Assembly: GCF_014256275.1 (NCBI RefSeq)
Contig: NZ_JACCFE010000002.1
Location: forward strand, 4,630,001 to 4,694,000
DNA: 64,000 nucleotides
Direction of reading: 5' to 3'
Source of the DNA: Rhodococcus sp. 4CII
GTDB lineage: Bacteria; Actinomycetota; Actinomycetes; Mycobacteriales; Mycobacteriaceae
Below, piece after piece: positions 24,382 to 32,827 of this stretch. The position numbers and the translations under genes are program-made. How positions within the stretch are numbered: the stretch's first letter is position 1; each line of letters begins with the position of its first letter. The notes below the pieces were generated by a model. It saw nothing but the letters and a program-made list of their open reading frames with translations, was not told the DNA's origin and did not search any database.

Positions 24382-25586
24382 CAGCTCACCCCTGCCTCGA
24401 GGATGTGAACGGCGCATGCCGACGCCAGTCCGATCACGTGTGTGAGTCCGATCTTTGCCCCCGCGATCTGGCGTTCGCCCGCCTCGCCGCGCAGGTGAGT
24501 CGCCACCTCGTAGATGTTCGCGATGCCCGTGGCACCCAGGGGATGGCCCTTCGAGAGCAAGCCGCCCGACACATTCACGGGGGTCTTCCCGTCGCGCCAC
24601 GGCGCGCCGGAGTCGAGGAAGTCCCCGGCGCCGCCCGGTTCGCACAGCCCGAGGTTGTCGTAGTGAATCAGCTCGGCGGTCGCGAAGCAGTCGTGCAGTT
24701 CGACCAGGTCGAGATCCTCCGGGCCGACACCTGCCTGCTCGTAGGCCGCGGCGGCCGCGTTCCGGGTGAGGGTGCTTACGTCGGGCTGGACCTGACCGCC
24801 CTCCACCCAGGGATCGGAAGTCAGAACAGACGCGGAGATCTTGACAGCGCGACGACGCACATCTGGATCCATGGTCTTCAACTTCGCATCGGAGACCACG
24901 ACGACGCTGGCGGCGCCGTCGGTATTGGGGCAGCACATCGGCAGTGTGTTGGGGAATGCGATGACATCGGCGTTCAGGATGTCGTCGAGGCTGAATTCCT
25001 TGCGGTAGTGCGCCAGGGGGTTGAGCACCGAATGTGCATGGTTCTTCTGGGCAACCTTCGCGAAGTGAGTCGCGGTGACGCCGTGAGCGAGGGCGTACTC
25101 GGTCCCGGCCTGGGCGAAGACGCCCGGCATGATTCCGGTCCCGAGGATTCCCTCGGTCTTGAGCACGGAGCCGTACCGACCGCTCGGATTGTAGACCTTC
25201 CGAGCGTCGCGCTTCTTGGCTGCGCCGCCGATCAGTCCGCCCTTGCCCATCTTCTCGACGCCGACGGCAAGGCCGATGTCGGACTCACCTGCCTTGATCG
25301 ACAGGAGGGCGACCCGCAGCGCCGTGGCGCCGGTCGCACAGGCATTCACGACGTTGTAGACGGGGATGCCCGTCTGCCCGATCTGCTTCTGCAGTCGCTG
25401 GCCGTTGTGCGAGTTGGCCTCGTACACGTTGCCCATGGTGAGAATGTCGATGTCGTTGATTGTGACGTCGGCGTCGCCGAGGGCATCGAGCGCCGACTCG
25501 GCGGCGAGGTCGATGAGGTCCTTGTCGTCGTGGCGGCCGAACGGCGTCATGGACGCGCCGATGATCCAGATGTCGCCGCTACTCAT
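24381..25586 (-). CDS. Thiolase, SCP-x/lipid-transfer type
   Basis: A 401-residue thiolase of the SCP-x-like class: nucleophile Cys83 in VVNACATGATAL, HDCFATAEL, and SKGHPLGATG for the catalytic His. The final CxG motif is replaced by LASACAVHIL. In actinobacteria this class usually works with a DUF35 Zn-ribbon/OB-fold protein, which is exactly what sits upstream here with a 4-nt overlap. Such pairs include the Ltp-type retro-aldolases that cleave branched side chains, so either thiolysis or aldol cleavage is possible. If it is an Ltp-type aldolase the hydratase at 28685 would be the natural partner. Confidence 0.9.
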   Translation of the reverse strand: MSSGDIWIIGASMTPFGRHDDKDLIDLAAESALDALGDADVTINDIDILTMGNVYEANSHNGQRLQKQIGQTGIPVYNVVNACATGATALRVALLSIKAGESDIGLAVGVEKMGKGGLIGGAAKKRDARKVYNPSGRYGSVLKTEGILGTGIMPGVFAQAGTEYALAHGVTATHFAKVAQKNHAHSVLNPLAHYRKEFSLDDILNADVIAFPNTLPMCCPNTDGAASVVVVSDAKLKTMDPDVRRRAVKISASVLTSDPWVEGGQVQPDVSTLTRNAAAAAYEQAGVGPEDLDLVELHDCFATAELIHYDNLGLCEPGGAGDFLDSGAPWRDGKTPVNVSGGLLSKGHPLGATGIANIYEVATHLRGEAGERQIAGAKIGLTHVIGLASACAVHILEAGVS

Positions 25587-25984
25587 CCTTGCTCCTTCAC
25601 AGGCTTGTATCCGAAGGCGATCGCCTCGGTGCCGTCGTCGTCGACACCGGCGACGAACGTCGTCATGGTGACGGTCAGGCCCGGGGTGATGTCGTCGAGT
25701 TGGGCATCGAGAAGGTTCGCCTTGACGACGCCACCTCCATCGAGTTCGACGATCGCGGAGATGTAGGGCACCGGAACGGAGGGAGCCGCCCGGTGGACCT
25801 GGGTGTAGCCGCGCACCTGTCCTGTACTGGCGAGAGCCTTCCAGGTGAAGTCTCGCCTACCGCAGTGTGCGCAGGCATTGCGCCGGTCGAAGTAGAGCGC
25901 ATCGCATTGCGCGCACATCCGCGCTTGGAGGTGGGGTGGGTCGCCGAGCACCAGGTAGTCGACGACCGGAATCTGTCCCGGCAT
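25583..25984 (-). CDS. DUF35 Zn-ribbon/OB-fold acyl-CoA-associated protein
   Basis: A 133-residue protein with a rubredoxin-like zinc knuckle (CAQCDALYF and ACAHCGRRDF, two CxxC pairs) and a C-terminal OB fold. ATG 25984 gives the normal family N-terminus; the open frame extends to a TTG at 26026 with poorer support. It overlaps the thiolase start and probably forms the complex needed for thiolase/aldolase activity. Confidence 0.88.
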   Translation of the reverse strand: MPGQIPVVDYLVLGDPPHLQARMCAQCDALYFDRRNACAHCGRRDFTWKALASTGQVRGYTQVHRAAPSVPVPYISAIVELDGGGVVKANLLDAQLDDITPGLTVTMTTFVAGVDDDGTEAIAFGYKPVKEQG

Positions 25985-26047
25985 GGTGATCCGTCCGATC
26001 TGCGTATAGCGGTGAGGGCCGAGCAACTACACAAAGCTCGACATGAA

Positions 26048-26070
26048 AATAGTATATGAGTAGAGTTTCC
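26048..26070. promoter_or_regulatory. AT-rich regulon element between divergent thiolase operons
   Basis: AATAGTATATGAGTAGAGTTTCC lies between the DUF35 gene (start 25984) and the FadA-like thiolase (start 26138). It resembles the weaker members of the family (compare TTGATAGAGTTTAAT at 39328). Confidence 0.4.
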
Positions 26071-26137
26071 CGGCAAGCAACCGTGTTCGGAATCCGGTTG
26101 CCGAATCACAGGTCTCTCGCAGCAAGGACACGACAAG

Positions 26138-27367
26138 ATGACTCAGGCATGGATAGTCGACGGCGTCAGAACGCCGCGTGGCAAGGGAAAGCCGACCGGC
26201 GCACTGCACCGTGTCCACCCGCAGGAGTTGCTCGCCCAGCTCCTCGCGGTGTTGGCTGAGCGGAACAGTATTGCGGCGGCCGAGGTCGACGACGTCATCA
26301 TCGGAAACGGCGATCAACGAGACGACCACGGCGACGACATCGGGCGTCTTGCCGTGCTGGCGGCGGGCTGGCCGGTGACCGTTCCCGGCGTGACGCTGAA
26401 CAGGTTCTGCGGTTCGGGACAGCAGGCGGTGATGTTCGGTGCCGCGGGAATCGCGGCCGGCTGGCAGAAGCTCGTCGTCGCAGGCGGCGTCGAATCGATG
26501 TCCCGGTACCAGCCTCGGCGCACCAGTGGCCGGCTGGACGGGGGGAATGCCGCGATCCTCGCACAACATGCTCTGGTCCCGCAGGGAATCTCCGCCGACC
26601 TGATCGCCTCGGTGGAGGGGTTCACGCGCGAGGAGGTCGACCAGTTTGCGCTGCAGAGCCAGCAGAAGGCCGCCGAAGCAATCGCCGACGGACGCTTCGC
26701 ACGGAGTCTCGTTGCGGTGCGTGATGACGCGGGGACGATTCTCCTCGATACCGACGAGCACCCGCGGCCGCAGACCACTGCAGAATCGCTGGCCGCGCTA
26801 GAGCCCTCGTTCGCGCGTAGCGGTTCCAAGGTGCGTGAGCCGGAAGGTATCTCCTTCGATCAGATGGCCGTCAATGCCTACCCGCAGATCGATGCGGTCA
26901 ACCATGTGCATCATGCTGGCAATTCGTCGGGTGTCGTCGACGGTGCCGGCGTTCTCCTGCTCGCTGCTCCCGATTATGCGCGGGCTCATGGTCTGACGGC
27001 GCGGGCATCGATCCGGGCAGCGGCAGTCGCCGCGGCCGACCCGATCATCATGTTGACCGCCCCGGGCCCGGCGTCCGAGCGTTGTCTCGAGCAGGCCGGC
27101 ATGTCCGTGCAGGACATCGATCTGTGGGAGATCAACGAAGCGTTCGGAGCCGTGCCACTCAAGGTGATGCGAGACCTGAAGATCGACCCGGGTCGCGTCA
27201 ACGTCAACGGCGGAGCCATCGCACTGGGCCACCCCATCGGAGGGACCGGGCCGATGCTGTTCCAGACCGTCCTCGACGAGTTGGAACGCCGCGACCTCGC
27301 CACCGGCCTCGTCACCATGTGCACCGGGGGTGGCATGGCAACCGCCACGATCATCGAGCGAATCTGA
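26138..27367 (+). CDS. Acetyl-CoA acetyltransferase (thiolase, FadA type)
   Basis: A 409-residue catabolic thiolase with all active-site elements: Cys91 in NRFCGSGQQAV, NEAFGAVPLK, GGAIALGHPIGGTGP and the final CTGGGMATA. It cleaves 3-ketoacyl-CoA with CoA, releasing acetyl- or propionyl-CoA. It is the first gene of a + operon facing the other thiolase operon, with a 153-bp intergenic region that includes a regulon element. The following gene is 89 bp downstream behind another element, so it may have its own promoter. Confidence 0.94.
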   Translation: MTQAWIVDGVRTPRGKGKPTGALHRVHPQELLAQLLAVLAERNSIAAAEVDDVIIGNGDQRDDHGDDIGRLAVLAAGWPVTVPGVTLNRFCGSGQQAVMFGAAGIAAGWQKLVVAGGVESMSRYQPRRTSGRLDGGNAAILAQHALVPQGISADLIASVEGFTREEVDQFALQSQQKAAEAIADGRFARSLVAVRDDAGTILLDTDEHPRPQTTAESLAALEPSFARSGSKVREPEGISFDQMAVNAYPQIDAVNHVHHAGNSSGVVDGAGVLLLAAPDYARAHGLTARASIRAAAVAAADPIIMLTAPGPASERCLEQAGMSVQDIDLWEINEAFGAVPLKVMRDLKIDPGRVNVNGGAIALGHPIGGTGPMLFQTVLDELERRDLATGLVTMCTGGGMATATIIERI

Positions 27368-27386
27368 CCGCCGTTGACCTAAAGCT

Positions 27387-27406
27387 CTATTCTTAGATAA
27401 TCTGAC
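27387..27406. promoter_or_regulatory. AT-rich regulon element upstream of the AMACR-like gene
   Basis: CTATTCTTAGATAATCTGAC sits 51 bp before GTG 27457 and matches CTATCGTTAGAGTAATCT at 1761 and the element at 42611. Confidence 0.5.
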
Positions 27407-27456
27407 ACGCAAGTATTAATCATGCAGCCACACCGATTCGACGGAGTTGATCACGA

Positions 27457-28641
27457 GTGCCCCAGCAAGAGCAGACGTCGGACCAGTCCGCCACCGGGCC
27501 GCTGACAGGGCTGAAAGTCCTGGAACTCGGCGGGATCGGGCCGGGACCCTTCGCGGCGATGTTGTTGTCCGACATGGGTGCAGATGTGGTCCGGGTGGAT
27601 CGTCCGGGACCGGACAGCAACCTGGGGGCGACCGACGTGCTCCAGCGGGGCCGCCGTTCGGTCGTGCTCGACCTGCGTCGGGAGGAATCGGTCGCGGTGC
27701 TCCTGGACCTGGTCGAGCAGGCGGATATCGTCCTCGAGGGTTATCGGCCGGGCGTCGCTGAACGCCTCGGCGTCGGGCCCGAGGATTGCCTTGCTCGAAA
27801 CCCGCGGATCGTCTACGGCAGGATGACCGGGTGGGGCCAGTCGGGACCCTGGGCGCAGATGGCCGGCCACGACATCAACTATGTAGCCCTGACGGGTGCC
27901 CTGCACGCTGTGGGCCGTGCCGGTGAACCGCCCGCGGTCCCGGTCAACCTGCTGGGAGATTTCGGTGCTGGGTCGACCTACCTCGTCATGGGCGTGCTCG
28001 CTGCACTGTGGGAGTCGAGACACTCCGGGCGCGGGCAGGTCGTGGACGCGGCGATCGTCGACGGCGCGGCATCACTCACGACCATGCTGCACGGCATGCT
28101 CCACGCCGGAAGCTGGAAAGACGAGCGCGGTGTGAACCTTCTCGACACCGGTCGCCCCTGGTACGACGTGTACGAGACGTCCGACGGTGGATGGATGACG
28201 GTGGGGGCCCTCGAATCGAAGTTCTATGCACAATTCGTCGACCTCCTCGAACTCCCCGCGCAGTTCACCCGCCGTCCGAAAGCGGAGGGGTGGGCGGAAC
28301 TCCGCAAACATATCGCCGATCGATTCCTGAGCAGGACCCGCGCGGAATGGTCTGCGGTGTTCGAGCACACCGACGCGTGTGTTGCTCCGGTACTGACTCT
28401 CGGTGAAGCCGCTGATCACCCGCAGCTGCGCGATCGGCAGACGTTTGTCGATATTGCAGGCGTCCGGCAACCGGCGCCCGCTCCGCGCTTCGATCGGACT
28501 CCCAGCGCGGTCCAACGTCCCCCGGCCAGGCTGGGTGAGCACACTCTCGAGGTACTGACCGACTGGGGGTTGGCGAGCGCAGAGGCATTGATCGCCGACG
28601 GCATCGCCGGGAACACGTATCAGCCTGCAACGACCTCGTAA
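27457..28641 (+). CDS. Alpha-methylacyl-CoA racemase-like protein (CaiB/BaiF family)
   Basis: A 394-residue class III CoA-transferase fold protein. GHDINYVALTGALHAVGR and LLGDFGAGS correspond to the AMACR/MCR active site, where His (here H138) and Asp (here D168) act as acid and base, so epimerisation of 2-methylacyl-CoA is more likely than CoA transfer. Racemisation would let branched or ring-derived acyl-CoAs enter stereospecific dehydrogenases. The start is GTG 27457. The hydratase follows after 43 bp. Confidence 0.85.
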   Translation: MPQQEQTSDQSATGPLTGLKVLELGGIGPGPFAAMLLSDMGADVVRVDRPGPDSNLGATDVLQRGRRSVVLDLRREESVAVLLDLVEQADIVLEGYRPGVAERLGVGPEDCLARNPRIVYGRMTGWGQSGPWAQMAGHDINYVALTGALHAVGRAGEPPAVPVNLLGDFGAGSTYLVMGVLAALWESRHSGRGQVVDAAIVDGAASLTTMLHGMLHAGSWKDERGVNLLDTGRPWYDVYETSDGGWMTVGALESKFYAQFVDLLELPAQFTRRPKAEGWAELRKHIADRFLSRTRAEWSAVFEHTDACVAPVLTLGEAADHPQLRDRQTFVDIAGVRQPAPAPRFDRTPSAVQRPPARLGEHTLEVLTDWGLASAEALIADGIAGNTYQPATTS

Positions 28642-28684
28642 CCTTCTCCGCCCCCGGGCGTACGGCACAGACAGGAATCAACTC

Positions 28685-29554
28685 ATGTCGATCACCCCAG
28701 CAGCTATCGGTGCAGTGACGGAACCGAAACGCATCTCGTGGACCGACCGCGACACCCTTCTCTATGCGCTCGGTGTGGGGGCGGGAACGCAGGACCTGTC
28801 GTTCACCACCGAGAACAGCAACGGTGTGGAGCAGCAGGTGTTGCCCACCTACGCCGTCATCGCGTGCGCCGGATTCGGCGCATTGTCGAAGGTGGGAAAG
28901 ATCAACTGGGGAAAACTCCTTCACGGATCTCAGGAGATCCGGTTGTTCGCACCACTTCCTGCCGCGGGGAGTCTCGACGTGGTGTCGGAGGTGGCCGACA
29001 TCCAGGACAAGGGGGAAGGGAAGAACGCTGTCATCGTCCTGCTGGCCCGGGGAACCGACCCGGAGACCGGTTCGGCGCTCGTGGAAACCCGCACCACCCT
29101 GATCATCCGTGGCGCCGGTGGGTTCGGCGGCCGGCCGGGGACCCGTGCTGATGCCGTCGTGATTCCCGACCGTCTGCCGGATGCACAAATCAGCCTTCCG
29201 ACCCGCGAAGATCAGGCCTTGCTCTATCGGCTCTCCGGAGACCGCAATCCCCTGCACAGCGACCCCTGGTTCGCCACGGAGAAGGCGGGTTTTCCGCGCC
29301 CGATTCTGCACGGACTGTGCACGTACGGTGTCGCCGGGCGCGCGCTTGTCGCCGAGCTGGGTCACGGAAAGGCGCAGAGCATCACGGCGATCGCCGCGAG
29401 ATTCACCTCGCCCGTCTTCCCCGGTGAGACGTTGACGACGTCGGTGTGGACCACTGAACCGGGGGTCGCGGTGTTTCGCACCGAGGCAGTTGCACCCGAC
29501 GGAACGAACGCACGCGTGGTCCTCGACGACGGCCGCGCCGAGTACGTCGGCTGA
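28685..29554 (+). CDS. 2-Enoyl-CoA hydratase 2 (MaoC-like, HSD17B4 hydratase type)
   Basis: A 289-residue double hot-dog enzyme. The hydratase-2 signature is intact as YRLSGDRNPLHSDP (D186, N188, H191) with the following GFPRPILHG. It makes (R)-3-hydroxyacyl-CoA from a trans-2-enoyl-CoA, as in peroxisomal multifunctional enzyme 2 and actinobacterial cholesterol degraders. The N-terminal half (WGKLLHGSQEIRLF) is the non-catalytic hot-dog. The SD AGGA lies 7 nt before the ATG. It is 43 bp after the racemase and in the same operon. Confidence 0.93.
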   Translation: MSITPAAIGAVTEPKRISWTDRDTLLYALGVGAGTQDLSFTTENSNGVEQQVLPTYAVIACAGFGALSKVGKINWGKLLHGSQEIRLFAPLPAAGSLDVVSEVADIQDKGEGKNAVIVLLARGTDPETGSALVETRTTLIIRGAGGFGGRPGTRADAVVIPDRLPDAQISLPTREDQALLYRLSGDRNPLHSDPWFATEKAGFPRPILHGLCTYGVAGRALVAELGHGKAQSITAIAARFTSPVFPGETLTTSVWTTEPGVAVFRTEAVAPDGTNARVVLDDGRAEYVG

Positions 29555-29597
29555 CCACCGGTTACCCCGGTTGCCCGAGACAATCCCAGGAGGAAGC

Positions 29598-30575
29598 ATG
29601 TTCACCACCGATTTCACCACCACCTTCGGGATCGAGCACCCGATCGTCTGCGGTGGGATGACGGCAGTAGGTCGAGCCGAGTTGATCTCGGCCGTCGCGA
29701 ATGCCGGCGCGCTCGGATTCCTCACGGCGTTGACGCAGCCGACGCCGGAGGACCTGGCGAAGGAAATCGCGCGCTGCAAGGAGATGACCGATCGCCCGTT
29801 CGGGGTCAATCTGACGATTCTGCCGACCATCGATCCGGTTCCGTACGACGACTATCGTGACGTCATCATCGACAGTGGAATCAAGATCGTCGAGACCGCC
29901 GGCAGTAATCCCGCGCCGCACCTTCCGGCGTTCAAGGCCGCGGGTGTGAAGGTCATCCACAAGGCGGTGGCGGTGCGGCACGCGGTGAAAGCGCAGGCTC
30001 TCGGCGTCGACGCGGTGAGTATCGACGGTTTCGAGTGCGCGGGCCATCCGGGCGACGACGATATTCCGGGGCTCGTGTTGATTCCGGCGGCAGCACGCGC
30101 TCTGTCCATTCCCATCATCGCCAGCGGTGGGTTCGCGACCGGTGCCGGGCTCGTTGCGGCCCTCGCGCTGGGCGCTTCAGCTGTCAACATGGGCACGCGG
30201 TTCGTCGCGACCGACGAGGCGCCTGTGCACGAGAATGTGAAACAGCAGATCGTAGCCAACGACGAGCGATCGACAGTGGTCGTATTCCGAGAATTCAGGA
30301 ACACCGCACGCGTCGCGCGCAACGCGATCTCCGAACAGATCGTGGAGATATCGGGCAAGCCCGGCGCAACTTTCGAGGACGTCGCACACCTCGCCTCGGG
30401 TAAGCGGGGTCGAACCCAGGTTCTCGAGCACGGCCTCGTCGACGACGGTATGTGGTGGGCAGGGCAAGCCCAGGGGCTGATCCACGAGGTCGCGCCCTGC
30501 GCGGAGGTAATCGACCAGATCATCGCCGATGCCACCGAGGTGCTGGCGCACCGTCTCCAATCGATGGCGATGTAG
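29598..30575 (+). CDS. Nitronate monooxygenase/2-nitropropane dioxygenase family protein
   Basis: A 325-residue FMN-dependent TIM barrel. Visible are the N-terminal GIEHPIVCGGMTAVGRAEL, the phosphate-binding segment IIASGGFATGAGLVAALALGA and AVNMGTRFVATDE. AGGAGG just upstream sets ATG 29598; the longer frame to 29490 runs into the hydratase. Members annotated as nitronate monooxygenases often have other roles, including enoyl-CoA-type reductases (FabK-like) in CoA pathways. No nitro-compound genes are nearby, so a CoA-linked reductase role is plausible. Confidence 0.88.
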   Translation: MFTTDFTTTFGIEHPIVCGGMTAVGRAELISAVANAGALGFLTALTQPTPEDLAKEIARCKEMTDRPFGVNLTILPTIDPVPYDDYRDVIIDSGIKIVETAGSNPAPHLPAFKAAGVKVIHKAVAVRHAVKAQALGVDAVSIDGFECAGHPGDDDIPGLVLIPAAARALSIPIIASGGFATGAGLVAALALGASAVNMGTRFVATDEAPVHENVKQQIVANDERSTVVVFREFRNTARVARNAISEQIVEISGKPGATFEDVAHLASGKRGRTQVLEHGLVDDGMWWAGQAQGLIHEVAPCAEVIDQIIADATEVLAHRLQSMAM

Positions 30576-30623
30576 AAATTGCGTGCGCGATCCGGACCGG
30601 ATCGTCATCAGGAGGCGGCAATA

Positions 30624-31175
30624 GTGGACGACAAACTCGAGGTTGCGATGAAGGAAGCGGTGTCTGCTGTCCCGGCGCAACCCGAGTCCGTCGACTGGTT
30701 GACCTTCGCGAGAGACCGTCGCGACGACGGAAACACAACCATGTTCATGGCGATGCGGTCCGTCATGCGATTGCAGCAACACATGACCTCGGTTCTCGAA
30801 CGTGAGTTGAAAGAGCACTTCGAGATGAATCTGACCGACTTCCTCATGCTCAAGACACTCCAGATGAGCGATGACGGAACCCGATTGTTGAGCCGCGTCG
30901 CGTGGCACCTGCTCGTGCACGCAACGACCGTGACGATCGCGACGGACCGTCTGGAGGTCCGAGGGTTGCTGTACCGCCACGCGCACCCGCGTGATCGCCG
31001 AGCCAGGTGCGTCACCATTACGGAAGAGGGGCGTGCAGTAGTCGATTCGGCGACCGAGAAGCTCGGTGGCTGTGGTTTCGGTATGCCCGGCCTCGATGCC
31101 GGGACTGCCCGGACGCTCGTCGAGCTACTGGCACCTGTGCGGCGTACGGCAGGCGATCTCGATCGGTCTCACTGA
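30624..31175 (+). CDS. MarR-family transcriptional regulator (paralogue 2 of 3)
   Basis: A 183-residue winged-helix regulator. Start GTG 30624 has AGGAGG (30610-30615) 8 nt upstream. It is closely similar to the protein at 1043-1597 along the whole DNA-binding domain, including FEMNLTDFLMLKTLQMSD and LLSRVAWHLLVHATTVTIA, and both end with AGDLDR-(A/S)H. It is the last gene of the thiolase/racemase operon. The near-identical recognition helices predict overlapping operators (inference). Confidence 0.88.
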   Translation: MDDKLEVAMKEAVSAVPAQPESVDWLTFARDRRDDGNTTMFMAMRSVMRLQQHMTSVLERELKEHFEMNLTDFLMLKTLQMSDDGTRLLSRVAWHLLVHATTVTIATDRLEVRGLLYRHAHPRDRRARCVTITEEGRAVVDSATEKLGGCGFGMPGLDAGTARTLVELLAPVRRTAGDLDRSH

Positions 31176-31202
31176 CAGCTGTGGGTGCTGCTGCCGCACG
31201 AA

Positions 31203-31925
31203 TCAGTAGCTGAGGAGGTTGTGGGAGCACACATGGTCGATCTCGTTCACAGTGTGCATGGCCCACCGTCCGTCCCCATGAAAGGCGCGGGTGACCGAGG
31301 TGTGCGCTGCGTAGAAGAACATGTCTTCCCGGATCTCGAATGCTGCAGCCAGGAACGCGCTGATCACGCCGCCATGAGCGACGACAGCGAATCGCTCGCC
31401 GTCATGGTTGAGTGCCAGTTTTTCGATCTCGCGATACACGCGTGCCCGGAAGTCGTCGCTGCGTTCGCTGTGAGGAAATGCCTCCCAGCGTCGGGTCCGG
31501 AGGAACTCGTCGCCGGCGGCCGTGAGCTCGTCCGCGGTGGGATCCGGGAGAGAATCGTCGCCGAAACCGAAGACATCGATCTCGCGTAACCCGGCGAGCA
31601 CCACAGGGTCCAGCGAGGACGGTTGCGCTCGCGCGACGCGCATGGCGGTCTCGCGAGCACGCTCCAGGTCGCTACAGTAGATCGCAGAGAACTGTTCGCC
31701 CGCCAGGTGCGCCGCTACCGCGTCGGCCTGCTCGAGGCCGACATCGGAGAGCGGCGGATCCAAATGCGCTGAGCGAGGCTCAGTCCTGGAGGGCGACACC
31801 TGTTGAGCGTGCCGAATGAGAACAACCTCTGTGCGGGGTCCCTCGATGAGCAGTGCGCGGTGGATCCGATCCCGCGTCGACGGCGCCGAATCGGGTGCCA
31901 GGATAGAGCGTGCTGTCTCGTTCAT
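31203..31925 (-). CDS. Histidine phosphatase family (phosphoglycerate mutase-like) protein
   Basis: A 240-residue protein with the phosphohistidine motif LIRHAQQ (H39), the region SDLERARETAMRVA and the second active-site His in VVAHGGVISAFL. It hydrolyses phosphate esters. It converges with the MarR gene (27 bp gap) and follows the SnoaL-like gene. In this region of kinase-type genes it may recycle a phosphorylated intermediate, but general metabolite phosphatase activity is equally possible. Confidence 0.87.
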   Translation of the reverse strand: MNETARSILAPDSAPSTRDRIHRALLIEGPRTEVVLIRHAQQVSPSRTEPRSAHLDPPLSDVGLEQADAVAAHLAGEQFSAIYCSDLERARETAMRVARAQPSSLDPVVLAGLREIDVFGFGDDSLPDPTADELTAAGDEFLRTRRWEAFPHSERSDDFRARVYREIEKLALNHDGERFAVVAHGGVISAFLAAAFEIREDMFFYAAHTSVTRAFHGDGRWAMHTVNEIDHVCSHNLLSY

Positions 31926-32007
31926 GGGCGAGTTACTCCTCGAGTTGCGCTCAGGATGAGCTGTCTTGCGGGTTTCACGGCACCCGCATGGTCACGCGAC
32001 GACGAAC

Positions 32008-32592
32008 TCATGCGAGATCGGACGCCGGCCACCATCGTGACAACATTCCGACGACAGAATCGTCGTCCCGGGCGGGAAGACGACCCAGGTAGCTGAGGTC
32101 GGAGCGATCACGGCGTGACCGCGCGAATCCACGTGGCTGCTCTGCCTCCGAGAGCATCGGCTGACGGAGGCGCCATTCGCGGACCACGATGCGATGCACA
32201 ATCCTCCACCCCGCCCCCGGCCGGTTCTCGAAGCGGTCGATGTAACGGCACCCGAAGACATCCATGATCAACTCGTCGCTGTCGGTGGGCCGCACGTGGT
32301 GGGCCACGCAGTAGCTCTCGGCGCGCGCAATGTCGCCCTTGACGTCGATCAGGGTGTTCTGCAGCGTATGCATCGTGCTCTCGAAATGAAGGAGGTGCTC
32401 CATCACCCACTCCACATACGCATCCGGTCCACCCCGGAACGCTCCGCCGTGGTCGTCGATCGCGTCGTCGTGATAGACGGATCGCACGAGTTCGCCATCC
32501 CGCCGGTCGATTCCGCGGCAGTACAACTTCAACGCCCGATCGATGTCACGTTCCGCCGCGAGAAGTTCCATTGTTGCTGTGATGTCAGACAA
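32008..32592 (-). CDS. SnoaL-like (NTF2 superfamily) protein
   Basis: A 194-residue protein starting MSDITATMELLAAERDIDRAL. I chose TTG 32592 because GGAG lies 6 nt upstream; ATG 32571 and a far ATG 32697 within the promoter element are less likely. Core family segments are RALKLYCRGIDRRDGELVRS, YHDDAIDDHGGAFRG and FGCRYIDRFE. It resembles the ring-hydroxylase beta-subunit/SnoaL group that includes small dehydratases and oxygenase partners. A 30-residue basic tail follows the fold. Function not assignable. Confidence 0.75.
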   Translation of the reverse strand: MSDITATMELLAAERDIDRALKLYCRGIDRRDGELVRSVYHDDAIDDHGGAFRGGPDAYVEWVMEHLLHFESTMHTLQNTLIDVKGDIARAESYCVAHHVRPTDSDELIMDVFGCRYIDRFENRPGAGWRIVHRIVVREWRLRQPMLSEAEQPRGFARSRRDRSDLSYLGRLPARDDDSVVGMLSRWWPASDLA

Positions 32593-32687
32593 CGGTGTCT
32601 CCAAACTGGTGGTCGAAGTAGTGCCCGTGTAGCCGCGGTCGGCTGGCTGTGCTCGGCCGCTCGATGTCAGCAAATCACTCTTGTCAT

Positions 32688-32713
32688 CAATAATCAACAG
32701 CTAGATAGTATGG
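32688..32713. promoter_or_regulatory. Divergent promoter with regulon element
   Basis: CAATAATCAACAGCTAGATAGTATGG lies between the SnoaL-like gene (start 32592) and the Gfo/Idh gene (start 32828). GATAGTAT and the CTAGAT core recur at other promoters in the window. Confidence 0.45.
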
Positions 32714-32827
32714 GGAAGTGGGGCGTCGATGCTCGATCGCCACAGTTCTCGGCCTGTGCGGCGAGGATCGATCGGCAGAGACGATTGCGCGCCCCTCAGC
32801 GATGGTCTCGAATAGGAGTGGTAGCAC

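Noticed and set aside
28265..29830. A 521-codon open frame on the minus strand
   Set aside because: It is antisense to the racemase and hydratase genes and has no recognisable domain or SD.
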